From NCBI RefSeq assembly GCF_963678635.1, contig NC_087065.1:75775345-75798785 (forward strand): DNA of 23,441 nt, in the 5' to 3' direction. Below the pieces are notes generated by a model. It was given only the letters and a program-made list of their open reading frames with translations. It had not been told where the DNA came from and ran no database searches. The DNA is from Symsagittifera roscoffensis (taxonomy: Eukaryota > Xenacoelomorpha > Acoela > Convolutidae). The position numbers were made by a program, and so were the translations under genes. Below, in pieces: positions 8,101 to 17,400 of this stretch; the first letter of the stretch is position 1; the number at the start of each line of letters is the position of its first letter.

Positions 8101-8479
8101 ATTGGGAAAATGACCCTCTCGGAGAAAATGACCCATCTAAAGCTACTTGTCGCCAGACGTGCAAAATCTCCTATTCGCGGATATGGATGCTACGGATCAA
8201 AAAACAACTGAGCGCTCCAACATCTGTCTAAAAAACAACTTTGGAAACCCGACGAAGATAGTAACTTCTTTTTTTCGGCGACTGGATGACATCAGCAGCC
8301 CGATATTACGACACAACGGAAGCTACAAGGATATCGCTAACTTCCTGCAAAAAATGGTTGCCACCTTCACAACGCTTGGATTCCATCACGATCTCCACTC
8401 TACATTGAGCCTGAGCACGAATGACAATCTCACCCACATTCAACACCAAGTCTTCATCATTGACGAATGTTTACGATAA
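8101..8479 (+). pseudogene. Second, misplaced Gag-core piece, copy C
   Basis: Near-identical to 11266-11644 and to 1-318. An early frame reads SEKMTHLKLLVARRAKSPIR. The main frame 8147-8479 contains NNFGNPTKIVTSFFRRL and YKDIANFLQKMVATFTTL, ending HIQHQVFIIDECLR. It lies after the protease, so it is out of normal Gag-Pol order. Confidence 0.7.
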
Positions 8480-9192
8480 TCTATTATAATGGTTTAGGTT
8501 GATTTCCACTTCCTTTTCTTTATAATCGCCTATTGATCCATTATAATCAACCCGTCATGAAAATCAAATATAATCATTCATTGTCCATGGAATCTCATTG
8601 CAGTTTTTGGTGATCCCGCCACTTTGACGCACGAGTCAAAAACATTGGAGACAAAAGAAGCTTGGCAAAAGGTCAAATCGAAACTTAAAAAAAGTCATTT
8701 CCCAACTATATCAATCAAAAGCAACTCCCCACAAGACCATTTAAATTACTTTAGCAAACAAATCCAGTATTCATTCAGCTAAATATCGTATTTGCTTGGG
8801 TATTAATTCAAATGTCCCAAGCAAATAAACACTTTGAGTACTTAGGATTTGGTGCGGTAACTGTCCCTCACACTCCACTGCCCTCTCTTAGTTCTCTTGT
8901 CAATCATTTCTAAACTCATATTGGCTTCGGAGAATTAGTACGGGACACTACAGCGTACAAACATTTTTTTTCGAGCCTACGACTTAAACTAGTCTTGTTT
9001 TTTTAACGCTTTTTCATCATTAGTGTTAATGTAATCTTCAGTGAAAAAAAAATAAAATTTGTTATTGATTTTGTTTTGCTTTGCATCAATTTGTTGTTGG
9101 TTACTCCAAACTCCTATTATGACAAGTTATTCTGTCTCGAGCGCAATTTTTTCTAAAAATTTTGACGGCTTTCTTTCTGTTACGCCATAAGC
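8479..9192 (+). other. 5' noncoding region of copy D, possible LTR remnant
   Basis: Close copy of 2145-2857 with scattered substitutions and length changes in A/T tracts. No gene is seen. The left edge coincides exactly with the breakpoint inside the TATAAT repeat cluster, so the original element end is not preserved. Confidence 0.4.
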
Positions 9193-9504
9193 ATGCCAGC
9201 TACAGGACTTAATAGAAAGAGTTGAGGTAAAACAACTGTAAAAATACGGGAGACAACACTCCCGAGTGTATTTATAATAAAAAATTGCGTCAATTGAACA
9301 TAAAATAGCATCATTATATTATAAATTTACTGAATCCAATGCGAGCCGTTATAACATTGACGTAATAAAGTTTTTTGAAGGATTTAGACATGCTAATTAC
9401 TTCCATGAACGACAAGTTTCTTATGTTCATGAACCGGAGCTCCAAATCCAACCTCACCCAAATTCAACACGAAGTCTTCATCATTGACGAATGTTTACGA
9501 TGAG
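9193..9504 (+). pseudogene. Candidate Gag N-terminus of copy D
   Basis: An ATG at 9193 opens MPATGLNRKS, followed immediately by TGA where copy B has TCA. After the A-run the second frame again reads KIAS-like helix codons and DVIKFFEGFRHANYFHER, with a parallel IQHEVFIIDECLR. Three copies of this block survive in the window. Confidence 0.4.
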
Positions 9505-10064
9505 CCATTTCATGCAACCCAGCATACCGGAATTTAATCTTCGCCTCACCACAGCCCGCTAATGGAACTCAACTCCACAGCAGCCGGTTTCGGGACACCA
9601 CATCAATGCCGCAATCCATTGTCAAAATGTCATTGAAGGTTGACTCATCATTCACTCATCCCAGAAGCTCAAATTCATGGAATGCAGTAGGATCTCAACT
9701 TCGGAACAGTAGGATCTCAGCTTTTGACAAAAGACATACGGAAGCTACAACGACACAACTACTGATTGGGATTTACCAAGGATTTACCAACGACCAACGC
9801 ACTACCATCAACCCAATAACAGTGCAGCTGGCATCATACATGAATGATATGATGAGCAGCCACTAGCACGAATCTAATCAAGTGACTCAATTCAGCCAAC
9901 AACCCTCACCTCAGCATGGATATTAAGAGACAGCATATCAGAACATATCAGCTGCCATTGCACCTCCAAACGTGTCACATACGGAAGAAGCAGAAACGCT
10001 CGATTTCAGCAACCAGCAGAAGATTTCAAAGATCTTCAGAAAATCGTTACCAGTAATCTAGCCA
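9505..10064 (+). pseudogene. Gag linker region, copy D (first)
   Basis: The frame 9606-9866 (MPQSIVKMSLKVDSSF, YMNDMMSSH) ends at a TAG created where B has CAG. It otherwise matches 3275-3595. At about 10055-10064 the sequence skips the DUF1759 start (equivalent to 3733-3840), with repeated CCAGTA words at the join. Confidence 0.5.
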
Positions 10065-10400
10065 GTAGTCTCCGCAGATGCAAAATCTGTCATTTGCGGA
10101 TATGGATACTACGGAATAATCTACAAAAAGCGCCTCAACGCCTGTCCGGAAAACGACTTTGGAAACCCGACGAAGATAGAAACTTCATTTTTTCGACGAC
10201 TGGACAACATCAGCAGCAGCCCGACTCTACAACACAAGAGGAGCTACAAGAATCTCGCTAGCTTCCTGCAGACAATTGTTGACACATTCACAACTCTTGA
10301 ATTCCATGAACATCTCCACTCTACAACGAACGTTGAAACAGTTTTGAGAAAACGGACGACAGCCAGCCGACTGGAATGGAATTGCTACGACCTGAACTAA
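10065..10400 (+). pseudogene. Gag core (DUF1759-like), copy D (first)
   Basis: One frame stays open from about 10072 to the TAA at 10398-10400 without an in-frame ATG: DAKSVICGYGYYG, ACPENDFGNPTKIETSFFRR, LASFLQTIVDTFTTLEFHEH and RLEWNCYDLN. It is the longest uninterrupted version of this half-domain besides B, but it lacks the N-terminal FDGNPEQW part by deletion. Confidence 0.7.
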
Positions 10401-10427
10401 AATCTCCAACAGCCGTGGCTCGTTGAC

Positions 10428-10930
10428 TTGAGTATATGGTTCAACGTCTACGCCGAAGCCTGGAGCGACCTGCACGCCAGCAATCAACAAGCATTTTCAG
10501 CCAGCCGACCGAACAATCACAGCAACATCCCGAACCGTCAATGCTTACAACAACATCAGCTTGGACAAAAGGAGCCACGAAAGGATTTTTCCCGGAGAAA
10601 TGCAGTTGCCCCTACTTTGGAACGTGTCAGCACTTCCTAGCCATGAAACCCAAGGGCAGACTACAACATGCCAGAGATCCACAAATCTGCTGTAACTGTC
10701 TCGGCCCCTACAAACTTGCCTATTGTCATTCAACTCAGACCTGCAGAACAGCTGGATGCAACATGAAACACCACACTCTACTGCATCACAGCATTAAATG
10801 CACCTCGACAACACGCCAGGACATTACAATTAGGATCGCTAAGCGACGCGATGATGCAATGAATTGCACCTCTACCGCAAAAACATGGAAATCGCAACCT
10901 TCTCGACTCGCAACAATCCGAAATTTTTAA
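10428..10930 (+). pseudogene. Gag zinc-knuckle region, copy D (longest open frame in the window)
   Basis: The frame 10436-10930 runs 164 codons and includes a Gln/Ser-rich lead, CSCPYFGTCQHF, KPKGRLQHARDPQ, a knuckle reading CCNCLGPYKLAYC and RTAGCNMKHHTLLHHSIKC. In that knuckle the His between the Cys pairs is Tyr, so a zinc ligand is lost even though the frame is open. One fewer T than copy C near 10590 (ATTTTTCCC) joins the lead and knuckle frames. Confidence 0.8.
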
Positions 10931-11265
10931 ACAATCTCTTATGGCATTCAAGTAGTACATGCCTATGCGATGCTTGACTGCGCTAGCAAATTCGTTTGCT
11001 AAAATTATCAATTTCACTTCAATTGAAATTAAATCTCAAGTTAAACGATAAAAATCAGCTTAAACAAGCTTTGAGTTTATCCGATTCAGCCTCTGCCAGG
11101 ATGAACCTTGCAATTGGACCCTACAAAAATCAACAGCAGCCTTTTCAAATCAACAAAATTGACGTCATGATGGTTTAAAACCTCTCAGATTTTGACCGTG
11201 AGCTTGTCAGCTCCATCTGCCAAAAGAATCAACATATTCACAAGGCAACACTGCCTTCAGAGTAA
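10931..11265 (+). pseudogene. BEL-type protease region, copy D
   Basis: Asp-Cys-Ala lies at 10976-10984, followed by a small deletion (AGCAAATTCGTTTGC against AGCAAACTCACTTTGC in C) that shifts the frame. Frame 10996-11178 then carries QLKQALSLSDSASARM and NKIDVMMV, ending TAA. The right edge is the join to the second Gag core. Confidence 0.65.
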
Positions 11266-11644
11266 ATTGGGAAAATGACCCTCTCGGAGAAAATGACCCA
11301 TCTAAAGCTACTTGTCGCCAGACGTGCAAAATCTCCTATTCGCGGATATGGATGTTACGGATCAAAAAACAACTGAGCGCTCCAACATCTGTCTAAAAAA
11401 CAACTTTGGAAACCCGACGAAGATAGTAACTTCCTTTTTTCGGCGACTGGATGACATCAGCAGCCCGATATTACGACACAACGGAAGCTACAAGGATATC
11501 GCTAACTTCCTGCAAAAAATGGTTGCCACCTTCACAACGCTTGGATTCCACCACGATCTCCACTCTACATTGAGCCTGAGCACGAATGACAACCTCACCC
11601 ACATTCAACACCAAGTCTTTATCATTGACGAATGTTTACGATGA
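11266..11644 (+). pseudogene. Second Gag-core piece of copy D fused to 5'-region codons
   Basis: Frame 11312-11644, 110 codons, is nearly identical to 8147-8479: NNFGNPTKIVTSFFRRL, YKDIANFLQKMVATFTTL, HIQHQVFIIDECLR, TGA. Unlike copy C, the sequence continues past the stop into the A-type Gag 5' region (ATGAGCTACTTCATGCATCCC), exactly as at 316 in copy A. Confidence 0.7.
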
Positions 11645-12628
11645 GCTACTTCATGCATCCCAGGATGCCGGAATGCACTTTGCGCCTCACCAAAGCCCGC
11701 TAATGGAACTCAACTTGCCAGCACCCAATTTTAGGACAGGGCATCGATGCCGCAACCCATTGTCAGCATTTGACTTGTCATTCGAGCATCCCAGAAGCTC
11801 AAATTCAAGGAACGCAGTACGACCTCAACTTCGGAAATCAACTTCTTTTTTTTTTACAAAAGACAGACGGAGGCTTAATTGACGCAACTACTGGAATCTT
11901 CAACACCATTTTATCAGCCTTCATTAATGCCCCCAAACGGAACTCAATTCTGCTTGACAGGACAGCAATTCCACACTCAACAACATCACACACTAGTAAC
12001 AGACGATCTTCATACCAGTAAAACTCAGCATCTTCATGGAACTCGCATCCTTTCAAGCAACCCACATTTTGCAGACTTTCTTGTCTCAAGTCAACGGCAA
12101 AAATTTTACAACAAGTTTAGCGCCTTGATACCCGTATCTTCCGCCCGAGAACACACTGCCCCCCGGAACGACCCATCATGCCTTTCAACAGACATCAACC
12201 AACATTTACAAACCACGTCATCGCCGTCATCGGATCAACACTGCAGTCAGCAACCTAATTTTGACAGTAGAGCGTATGGACCAAAAACAATATGGATCTA
12301 AAACCATCAGACTCGATAATTGAAACGGGCACAACCCCTCATACAACCACATCAAGATTTACCAACTACCAACTCAATAACATCAACTCAATTACAGTGC
12401 AGCCAGCCAGCACTATACATGAATGATATGATGAGCAGCCGCCAGCACGAGCCTAATCATTTACATCAATTCAACCAACAACCTTCATCTCAGCATGGAA
12501 ATCATCAGGCATCGTATCAGAACCTATCAGCTTTCATTGCACCTCCAAATAAGATACATACGCAAGAATCAGTACTGCCCCACTTCAGCAGAAGATTTCA
12601 AAGACCTTCAGGAAATCAGTTCCAGTAG
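11645..12628 (+). pseudogene. Gag linker region, copy D (second, A-type)
   Basis: Less damaged than copy A. 11879-12301 is open for 140 codons (HTLVTDDLHTSKTQHLHGTR, SSAREHTAPRNDPS, AYGPKTIWI). 12320-12628 is open for 102 codons (YMNDMMSSRQHEPNH, QHGNHQASYQNLSAFIAPPN). The composition is rich in Gln, His, Ser, Thr and Pro with no hydrophobic core, as expected of the disordered part of Gag. The two frames are separated by TAA after TIWI and a short unread stretch. Confidence 0.55.
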
Positions 12629-13313
12629 TCCAGCCAATTGTAATCGACGGAAACCCGGAACAATGATTAGATTGGATTGGACTTTTCAACTCGAAAATCG
12701 ACATCACATACATGTCCCACTCGGAGAAAATGACCCATCATCATCAGTTTGGCCCGCACAATTGAAATTACAGCCTTTGATATTTTGAAACTCAGCCGTT
12801 ATTTTGTGGAGAGTTGTCAAATCGACAGTTTCCACACGGAATTTGACAGCCTTTGGAAAAATACATGAAAAACAGCACGCAGTCGATTTCAATTGATTTG
12901 CGTATTTCTGGACAAACATGTTTTTCTTGAAATCAAATGACGTCTCAGCAAAGAAACAATTCTTCTCTCCAGCCGCCATCCGATAATGATGGAAGCACAA
13001 CAACAACCTATTCGCCTCTTTCTGCAGCATATTTCTGACAGCAACAGACAATATTGTGTTGAACTCAGCCGCAGCATCGTGCAACCTTTTTTGTTGCACG
13101 AAACAACGAAACACGAAACACGAAACAACAAAACAACGAAAAAACTTCTGAAAATAATTATCCGGCAATGCCTAGCATGCCTCAGGCTACGCCAATTACC
13201 AATTAGTCTTTCAATGGCCGACTTAATCTGGCCAGATTGCCAGTAACGGACAGCATCTACCACTTCCTCACGACAAGTTCTGACTTCATAGTTGCCTTCG
13301 AAATAATGAACAA
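12629..13313 (+). pseudogene. Gag core start fused to integrase H2C2 region, copy D
   Basis: 12640-12735 reads DGNPEQ-stop-LDWIG, then SEKMTH. At 12740-12748 it switches to TTGGCCCGCAC, the pre-integrase segment. The integrase zinc-binding region follows: SNRQYCVELSRSIV (13038-13080), a repeat-rich insertion (13086-13150), and QCLACLRLRQLPISLSMADL (13166-13225) with CxxC at 13169-13180. The CxxC and following RLRQLP box match the BEL integrase zinc domain, which folds the N-terminus needed for multimerisation on cDNA ends. Confidence 0.7.
13079..13142. repeat. Small hairpin plus CGAAACA-type microsatellite in integrase
   Basis: A 7-bp perfect stem (GTGCAAC 13079-13085, GTTGCAC 13093-13099, T-rich loop) is followed by several imperfect CGAAACAA/CGAAACA units to about 13142. 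Copies B and E lack this, so it is a local insertion or expansion in copy D. Confidence 0.8.
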
Positions 13314-13836
13314 TTGTTTATTTTTCACAAAACAATAGTTTTGCTTTTCACCTGCCTAGTTATTCAAGCAGTACTTAATGAAATCTGCCACTTTTCAATG
13401 CTGACTGCACACTTCAAGCTCTTCGACGCTTCATCGCGCGATATGGAACGCCCGGCCGAGTACAATCGGACAAAGGAGATTGTTTCGTTGGAGCCAACAG
13501 CGAACTCAAGCACTTTCTCCAGCAACTTCAAGAGTCCAAATTGCTCAAACAGCAGAACGAACGTCTTGGATTGAAATATAATTCTATTCTACTCACTGCA
13601 CCACACTTTGGAGGATCTTGGAAGTGTTTGGTGAAAACCTTCAAGTATTCCTTTTACAAAGTAATCAGATCACGCACCCTCGACGACGAAACCTTGTCAA
13701 CCTTCGCCTACGAAGTAGAAGCAGTCATGAGCTCTCCTCCACTGACAAACGTGTCATCGGACTCGACAGATTAGGAATCTCTTACACACAACCATTTGTC
13801 AACTCTGATCTGAAACTTCTGAAGCTAAGGTTTTAA
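13314..13836 (+). pseudogene. Integrase catalytic core, copy D (catalytic Glu replaced by Lys)
   Basis: Frame 13314 gives FTCLVIQAVLNEICHF. After a frameshift near 13410, a long open frame 13418-13774 gives ALRRFIARYGTPGRVQSDKG, CFVGANSELKHFLQQLQ, LTAPHFGGSWKCLVKTFK, EVEAVMSSPPLTNVSSDSTD, TAG. These are the rve-type core blocks of BEL integrase ('RR..ARRG.P....SDNGTNFVGA..EL', 'APHFGGLWEAAVK', 'lE..LNSRPLT.lS.DP.D'). The second catalytic Asp (13469-13471) is present. The Glu of GGLWE is Lys (AAG, 13622-13624), 51 codons later. Integrase inserts the cDNA into host DNA; this one would be inactive even if translated. No integrase C-terminal domain or LTR follows that I can identify. Confidence 0.85.
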
Positions 13837-13854
13837 ATTTTTAGTTTTTGACAA

Positions 13855-14028
13855 CAGTGATTTGATCCGAAAAAAGTTAAAAATTTTGCAAAATGATTGC
13901 CGGTAAAATAAGTTTTTACATCACTCCTGAATTGGAAATATTGAAGTCTAGTTCTCAATTTTTGAAAAAAATAAAAAGGAAGTGCTCCTTTGAGGTGTTA
14001 TTCGGCTTGCATAGAAGGGTTGATGGTT
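13855..14028. repeat. Dispersed repeat, copy 1
   Basis: AT-rich DNA between the end of the copy D integrase and the Gag region of copy E. It aligns by eye with 19970-20143: GATTTGAT, AATTTTTGCAAAATGATTGCC, AGTAAAATA, TTTTTACATCA, and a right end GGTTGATGGTTT against GGTTTGATGGTG. It is diverged, with no open frame of note. It could be retrotransposon 3' sequence or an independent short element. Confidence 0.65.
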
Positions 14029-14583
14029 TATGTCTCAAGTCAACAGCCAACAAATCACATTAAGTTCAGCGCCTCCGAAACCAACTTTTGCGCCAGAGTA
14101 CACACTACCCGCCGTGGCAACCGCAGACATCGGCCGACACTTACAAACCCCGTCATCGGATTAACATTGCAGTCAACAACCCAGCCAGCCTTACAGACTA
14201 ATTTCGGTAGCAGAGCTTATGGACCAAAGACAACATGGACCTGAAACCAGCCGACTCGATATTTGGATTGAACACAGCTTCTCATATGACCACATCAGGG
14301 CTTACCAACTACCAACTCAGGGCACGCATCGATAATCAAACCAATAAGAGTGCCGCCAGCACCATGCGTTAACGATATGATCAGCAGCTGTCAGCATGAG
14401 CCGAATCAAGTGACCCAGTTGAGCCAACAACCTTGATCTCGTCATGGATATCAACTGACATTATATCAAAACCTATCAGCTGCCATTGCACCTCAAAACT
14501 TGACATATAAGCAAAAAACAATACCGCCCATTTTCAGAAGCCAGCAGAAGATCAGTCAAAGACCCTCACGAAATCAGTTCCAG
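14029..14583 (+). pseudogene. Gag linker region, copy E
   Basis: Homologous to 765-1310 of copy A. Frame 13990-14244 carries FSASETNFCARVHTTRRGNR and SRAYGPKTTWT. Further pieces give DMISSCQHEPNQVTQLSQQP and YQNLSAAIAPQNLTY. It is more diverged from A and D than they are from each other, which suggests an older separation. Confidence 0.5.
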
Positions 14584-14985
14584 AAGCCCAGCCATTTGTA
14601 TTCGACGGAAACCCGGAACAATGGCTAGATTGGATGGGACTCTTCAGCGTGACAATCGACACCAAAGACTTGTGCAACTCGGAGAAAATGACCTATCTAC
14701 CGCAACTTGTCTCCGAAGATGCATAATATCTCATTCGCGGATCTGGATGCCACGCATTAATTTATAACTTAGCAACCCAATGCTTGTCTGGAAAACGACT
14801 TTGGAAACCTGGCGAAGATAGTAACTTCCTTTTTTCGACGACTGGACAACATTAGCAGCCCAACTCTGGAACACAAGAGAAGCTACAAGGATATCGCTAG
14901 CTTACTGCAGACAAACTTTGACACCTTCACAACGCTTGGATTTCATCACGATCTCTTCTCTACAACGAACATTTAGACATTTTTG
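14584..14985 (+). pseudogene. Gag core (DUF1759-like), copy E, with intact N-terminal half
   Basis: Best preserved start of the domain: VFDGNPEQWLDWMGLFSVTI, then NSEKMTYLPQLVSEDA, a TAA, YLIRG. After a frameshift near 14770 come ENDFGNLAKIVTSFFRRL, YKDIASLLQ and FTTLGFHHDLFSTTNI, TAG. The order FDG.P..W, SE.M..L, EDA...I.G, FGN matches the BEL Gag core closely and is my main reason for naming the domain in the other copies. Confidence 0.8.
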
Positions 14986-15317
14986 AGACTAGAACAACAT
15001 CAACCAGGACAAAAGGAGCCACGAAAGGCTTTTTATCCCTGAGAGACGCAGTTGCCCCTTCCTCGGAAAGTGCCAGCACTTCATAGCCCTGAAACCCAAG
15101 GGCAGGCTATAACATGCCAGTGATCCACAATTCTGCTGTAACTGCCTCGGTCCCCACAAACTTGCCTATTGTCAATCAACTCAGACCTGCAGGACAGCTG
15201 GATACAACATGAAAACCACAAACAACTGCATCACAGCAACAACTGCAACTCAAGCACTAATACAGCACGCCAGGATATTACAATAAGAAACGCTAACCGA
15301 CACGATTATGCAAGGAT
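14986..15317 (+). pseudogene. Gag zinc-knuckle region, copy E
   Basis: RSCPFLGKCQHFIALKPKGR is followed by TAA where other copies have CAA. Then CCNCLGPHKLAYCQSTQTC (15134-15190) and RTAGYNMK, where Cys of the last pair has become Tyr and HHTLLHH is lost to a frameshift. About 190 bases that precede the knuckles in B are deleted (join near 14990). Confidence 0.8.
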
Positions 15318-15680
15318 TTGCACCTCTACCGCAAAAACATGGAAATCGCAACCTTCTCGACTCGCAACTTTCCGAAATTAGTATTAACAATCTCTTATGG
15401 CCTTCAAGAAGTAAATGCCTATGCCTTGCTTGACTGCGCTAGCAAACTCACTTTGCTAAAACCAGTTAAAATAACAGGATTGCAATTGAATTCAAATTTT
15501 GACCTTGAGCTTGTCAACTCCATCTGCCGAAGGAATCAACAACTTCAACATATCCACATTGCAACACTACTTACCAAGGAAATTGGAATGATCCTAGGAT
15601 GTGACTCTGCCGAACTAGTGACATCAACAAAAGCCACCCCCATAAAAACAGAACATACCGATTGGATGGAAAACTTATAG
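15318..15680 (+). pseudogene. BEL-type aspartic protease region, copy E (shortened)
   Basis: A continuous 120-codon frame: LVLTISYGLQEVNAYALLDC, ASKLTLLK, a jump over about 70 codons, then FDLELVNSICRRNQQLQHIH and EIGMILGCDSAELV, TAG. In the family the last block corresponds to 'vdlLIG.D...L', the end of the protease domain. Asp-Cys-Ala at 15432-15440 replaces Asp-Ser/Thr-Gly. The internal deletion removes the flap and second half of the fold. Confidence 0.7.
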
Positions 15681-15990
15681 TTTGTTCTATTTGCCTAAGA
15701 GACAAGGAAGCTAAGCCCAACGATGCCAACACTAATCGCTTCCCATCAGACGATTAGCTCTTTCGACTTGTAGCCCAATGGATTAAGATGGAACGCCGAT
15801 GGAAACTCAACGTAACCGCGCAGCCTCTCTGTAGACGACATTGAAGGACTGGACATCTTACAGTCTTCGACCCAACGCCTACCCACTGGGCGCTACGAAG
15901 TTGAATGCTTTGGAAACGCGATCGATATTTGACCAACAACTGATTGCTTGTCAACAAGCAACTCGACAGCTTTCCACAGGGAAACCCACT
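15681..15990 (+). pseudogene. Protease-RT connecting region, copy E
   Basis: Same block as 5091-5470. It is readable only piecewise across frames: GRYEV-like, LWKRDRYLTNN, LLVNKQLDSF. Stops and frameshifts are near 15775, 15860 and 15935. The copy B version is less damaged. Confidence 0.6.
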
Positions 15991-16600
15991 ATGGGAGCCA
16001 TTAACCAGGAAACCATCGACACGGTTCTTCAGAAAGGATTAATCATCGAAGTAGATGACCCCCCGGATAGCGCGACAGGAAAATGGTGCTTGACTCACCA
16101 CCCAGTAACAAATTTCAACAATCCTGGAAAAGCACGTCGAGTACTAAACGCCTCCAGCATTTTCAAAGAAGTCTCTTTCTGTAGTACCCTTTTAGCTGGA
16201 CCAGACCTCCTATAAAACCTCGCCGGAATTGTCATGAGACTTCTTGAAGACCATATTGACATCTCTGCAGACATTGATCAATGTTCATGCAAGTCGTCGT
16301 TAAGCCTCTAGATCAGCCCTACGCACGAATACTATCGAAGGACGATCGCCACAAGCAGTTGTTTTTACTGCTACGCTACCGACAATATGCCACAGACAAA
16401 GCCGACAATTTTCCCTGTTTGGTGCAAGTCACAGAAAAGATTATCTATTTTGTTGATCTCTACAAAACCGTATCATTGCCTGCCGAAGCCACCATGTGGA
16501 ACAGACTCTCAAAAAATTTTTACCCGTGGAGGTTTCAACCTGTCAATGCGGATATTCGACTCTAAGGTTATGAGGACTCTGAGGACCATCAACTAGAACG
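15991..16600 (+). pseudogene. Reverse transcriptase core, copy E (first catalytic Asp lost)
   Basis: Frame 15841-16215 ends INQETIDTVLQKGLIIEVDD, KWCLTHHPVTNFNNPGKARR, VLNASSIFKEVSF, LLAGPDLL, TAA. These are RT fingers/palm blocks with a family-typical GPDLL. LAGIVMRLLEDHIDISADID follows. Frame 16281-16565 carries VVVKPLDQPYARILSKDDR, VQVTEKIIYFVDLYKTVSLP and AEATMWNRL. Aligned to copy B, YVDD reads Y-F-V-D at 16446-16457, so the first Asp of the metal-binding pair is Val (GTT). Residues between the two frames are partly deleted relative to known BEL RTs. This is an inactive relic. Confidence 0.85.
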
Positions 16601-16990
16601 TTATAGAAAACGCCAAGAGCCTCACATCAGAAAAAAGACTTCTCGAAAGAAGTCGAAGAGTCAAATAGAAGCGGGGGAAAGAAGTATTTTTGCTGAAGCC
16701 AAAAACTTTTAGACAATCGACAAAAAGGAACTCACTCAGCTTAAACTACTGAAGTGTGTTTCTCGAATTTTGACCCACTTGGAATACATATACCATTGCC
16801 GATACCACATTGGAAATCACTTCAACTTGCCCGGACTATTCGACCTCAGGGAGACAAACGCCTCAAATTGGACCATTTGAAGGATCTCAACGATTGGATT
16901 GACGAACGCAACCATTTCAACGACATTTGCCTGCTACGGAAATACTTCAGCACGGTAAAAAATTTCTCGACATGCTACTTCATATCTTCA
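16601..16990 (+). pseudogene. RT C-terminal / connection segment, copy E
   Basis: 16610-16740 carries NVIENAKSLTSEKRLLERSR and a basic stretch. 16754-17008 carries LGIHIPLPIPHWKSLQLART, LKDLNDWIDERNHFNDICLL. This corresponds to the segment after RT in BEL Pol ('...DPLG...P......L.QDLW....WD', 'W..W......L....IPR'). A 7-bp perfect stem with loop CGAA lies at 16637-16654. Confidence 0.65.
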
Positions 16991-17400
16991 ACGACGGCTC
17001 GGAGCTAGCCCTTGCATCAGCTGCTTACTTCAGTATTACCTACGCCGACAATAAAGTGGAAGTAAAGTTCATCATCGGAAAAGCACGATTAGTCCCCTCA
17101 AAAGGATGACAAAAACAACTTGGAACTTCAAGCGGCGACAAATGAAGCTGATCTTGCTCGATTTGTCAAAGAACAGCACGACATCATGATTGACAGCCAA
17201 TCACTCTGGACTGAGAGCACGACTATTTCACATTGGATCTTTTTTCCAAATCAACTCCACCGGTTCTTCATTCGCAACTGCTTCAACTTGGAGTTATGTA
17301 GCCAGCAAAATTGACCTTGCCGACGATGGAACTTCCGGTTACAAAACATGCGACCTGACAGCGGATTCCCGATGAATCAAAAGACAAGCCTTTGTTTCAA
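16991..17400 (+). pseudogene. RNase H domain, copy E
   Basis: IFNDGSELALASAAYFSITY and VEVKFIIGKARLVPSK match the family blocks 'H.F.DAS..AyGa.vYlR', 'v.l..aKtRvaPlk'. After a frameshift near 17108, LELQAATNEADLARFV, LWTESTTISHWI and, in another frame, ADDGTSGYKTCDLTADSR match 'lPRLEL.aallGarla', 'WTDS..vL.WI', 'NPADdgSRG'. RNase H removes the RNA strand during cDNA synthesis. The first acidic residue (FNDGS) and the Glu of LELQ remain. Asp of WTDS is Glu here, whereas the fragments at 20641-23441 keep WTDST. Confidence 0.8.

Larger units (their letters stand above)
6624..8478 (+). mobile_element. BEL/Pao retrotransposon copy C
   Basis: Gag N-terminal region (6624-6896), Gag core (6897-7229), zinc knuckles and protease region (to 8100), then a second Gag-core piece (8101-8425) and a 50-base 5'-region scrap. 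It ends abruptly at 8478/8479 where DNA equivalent to 2145 onward begins. Most of this unit (6898-8478) recurs about 3.17 kb downstream (10070-11641). There is no RT, RNase H or integrase. Confidence 0.8.
8479..13850 (+). mobile_element. BEL/Pao retrotransposon copy D (B-like 5' half joined to A-like part and integrase)
   Basis: 8479-11265 repeats copy B 2145-5030, and 11266-13080 repeats copy A. 13080-13836 adds the integrase zinc-binding end and the only catalytic core in the window. The result is a mosaic with two Gag cores and two Gag 5' regions but no RT or RNase H. The joins at 11265/11266 and 12740/12748 also occur in other copies, pointing to segmental duplication or to mobilisation of already rearranged elements. 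Confidence 0.8.

Noticed and set aside
13087-13150. Intron in integrase
   Set aside because: There are no GT...AG borders at consistent positions. The sequence is a hairpin plus CGAAACA repeats absent from other copies, and it is better read as a local insertion.
12704-13168. Minus-strand 154-codon frame with hydrophobic Phe/Val/Cys stretches
   Set aside because: The hydrophobic part is the complement of the CGAAACA microsatellite and the rest is antisense to integrase. There is no independent support.
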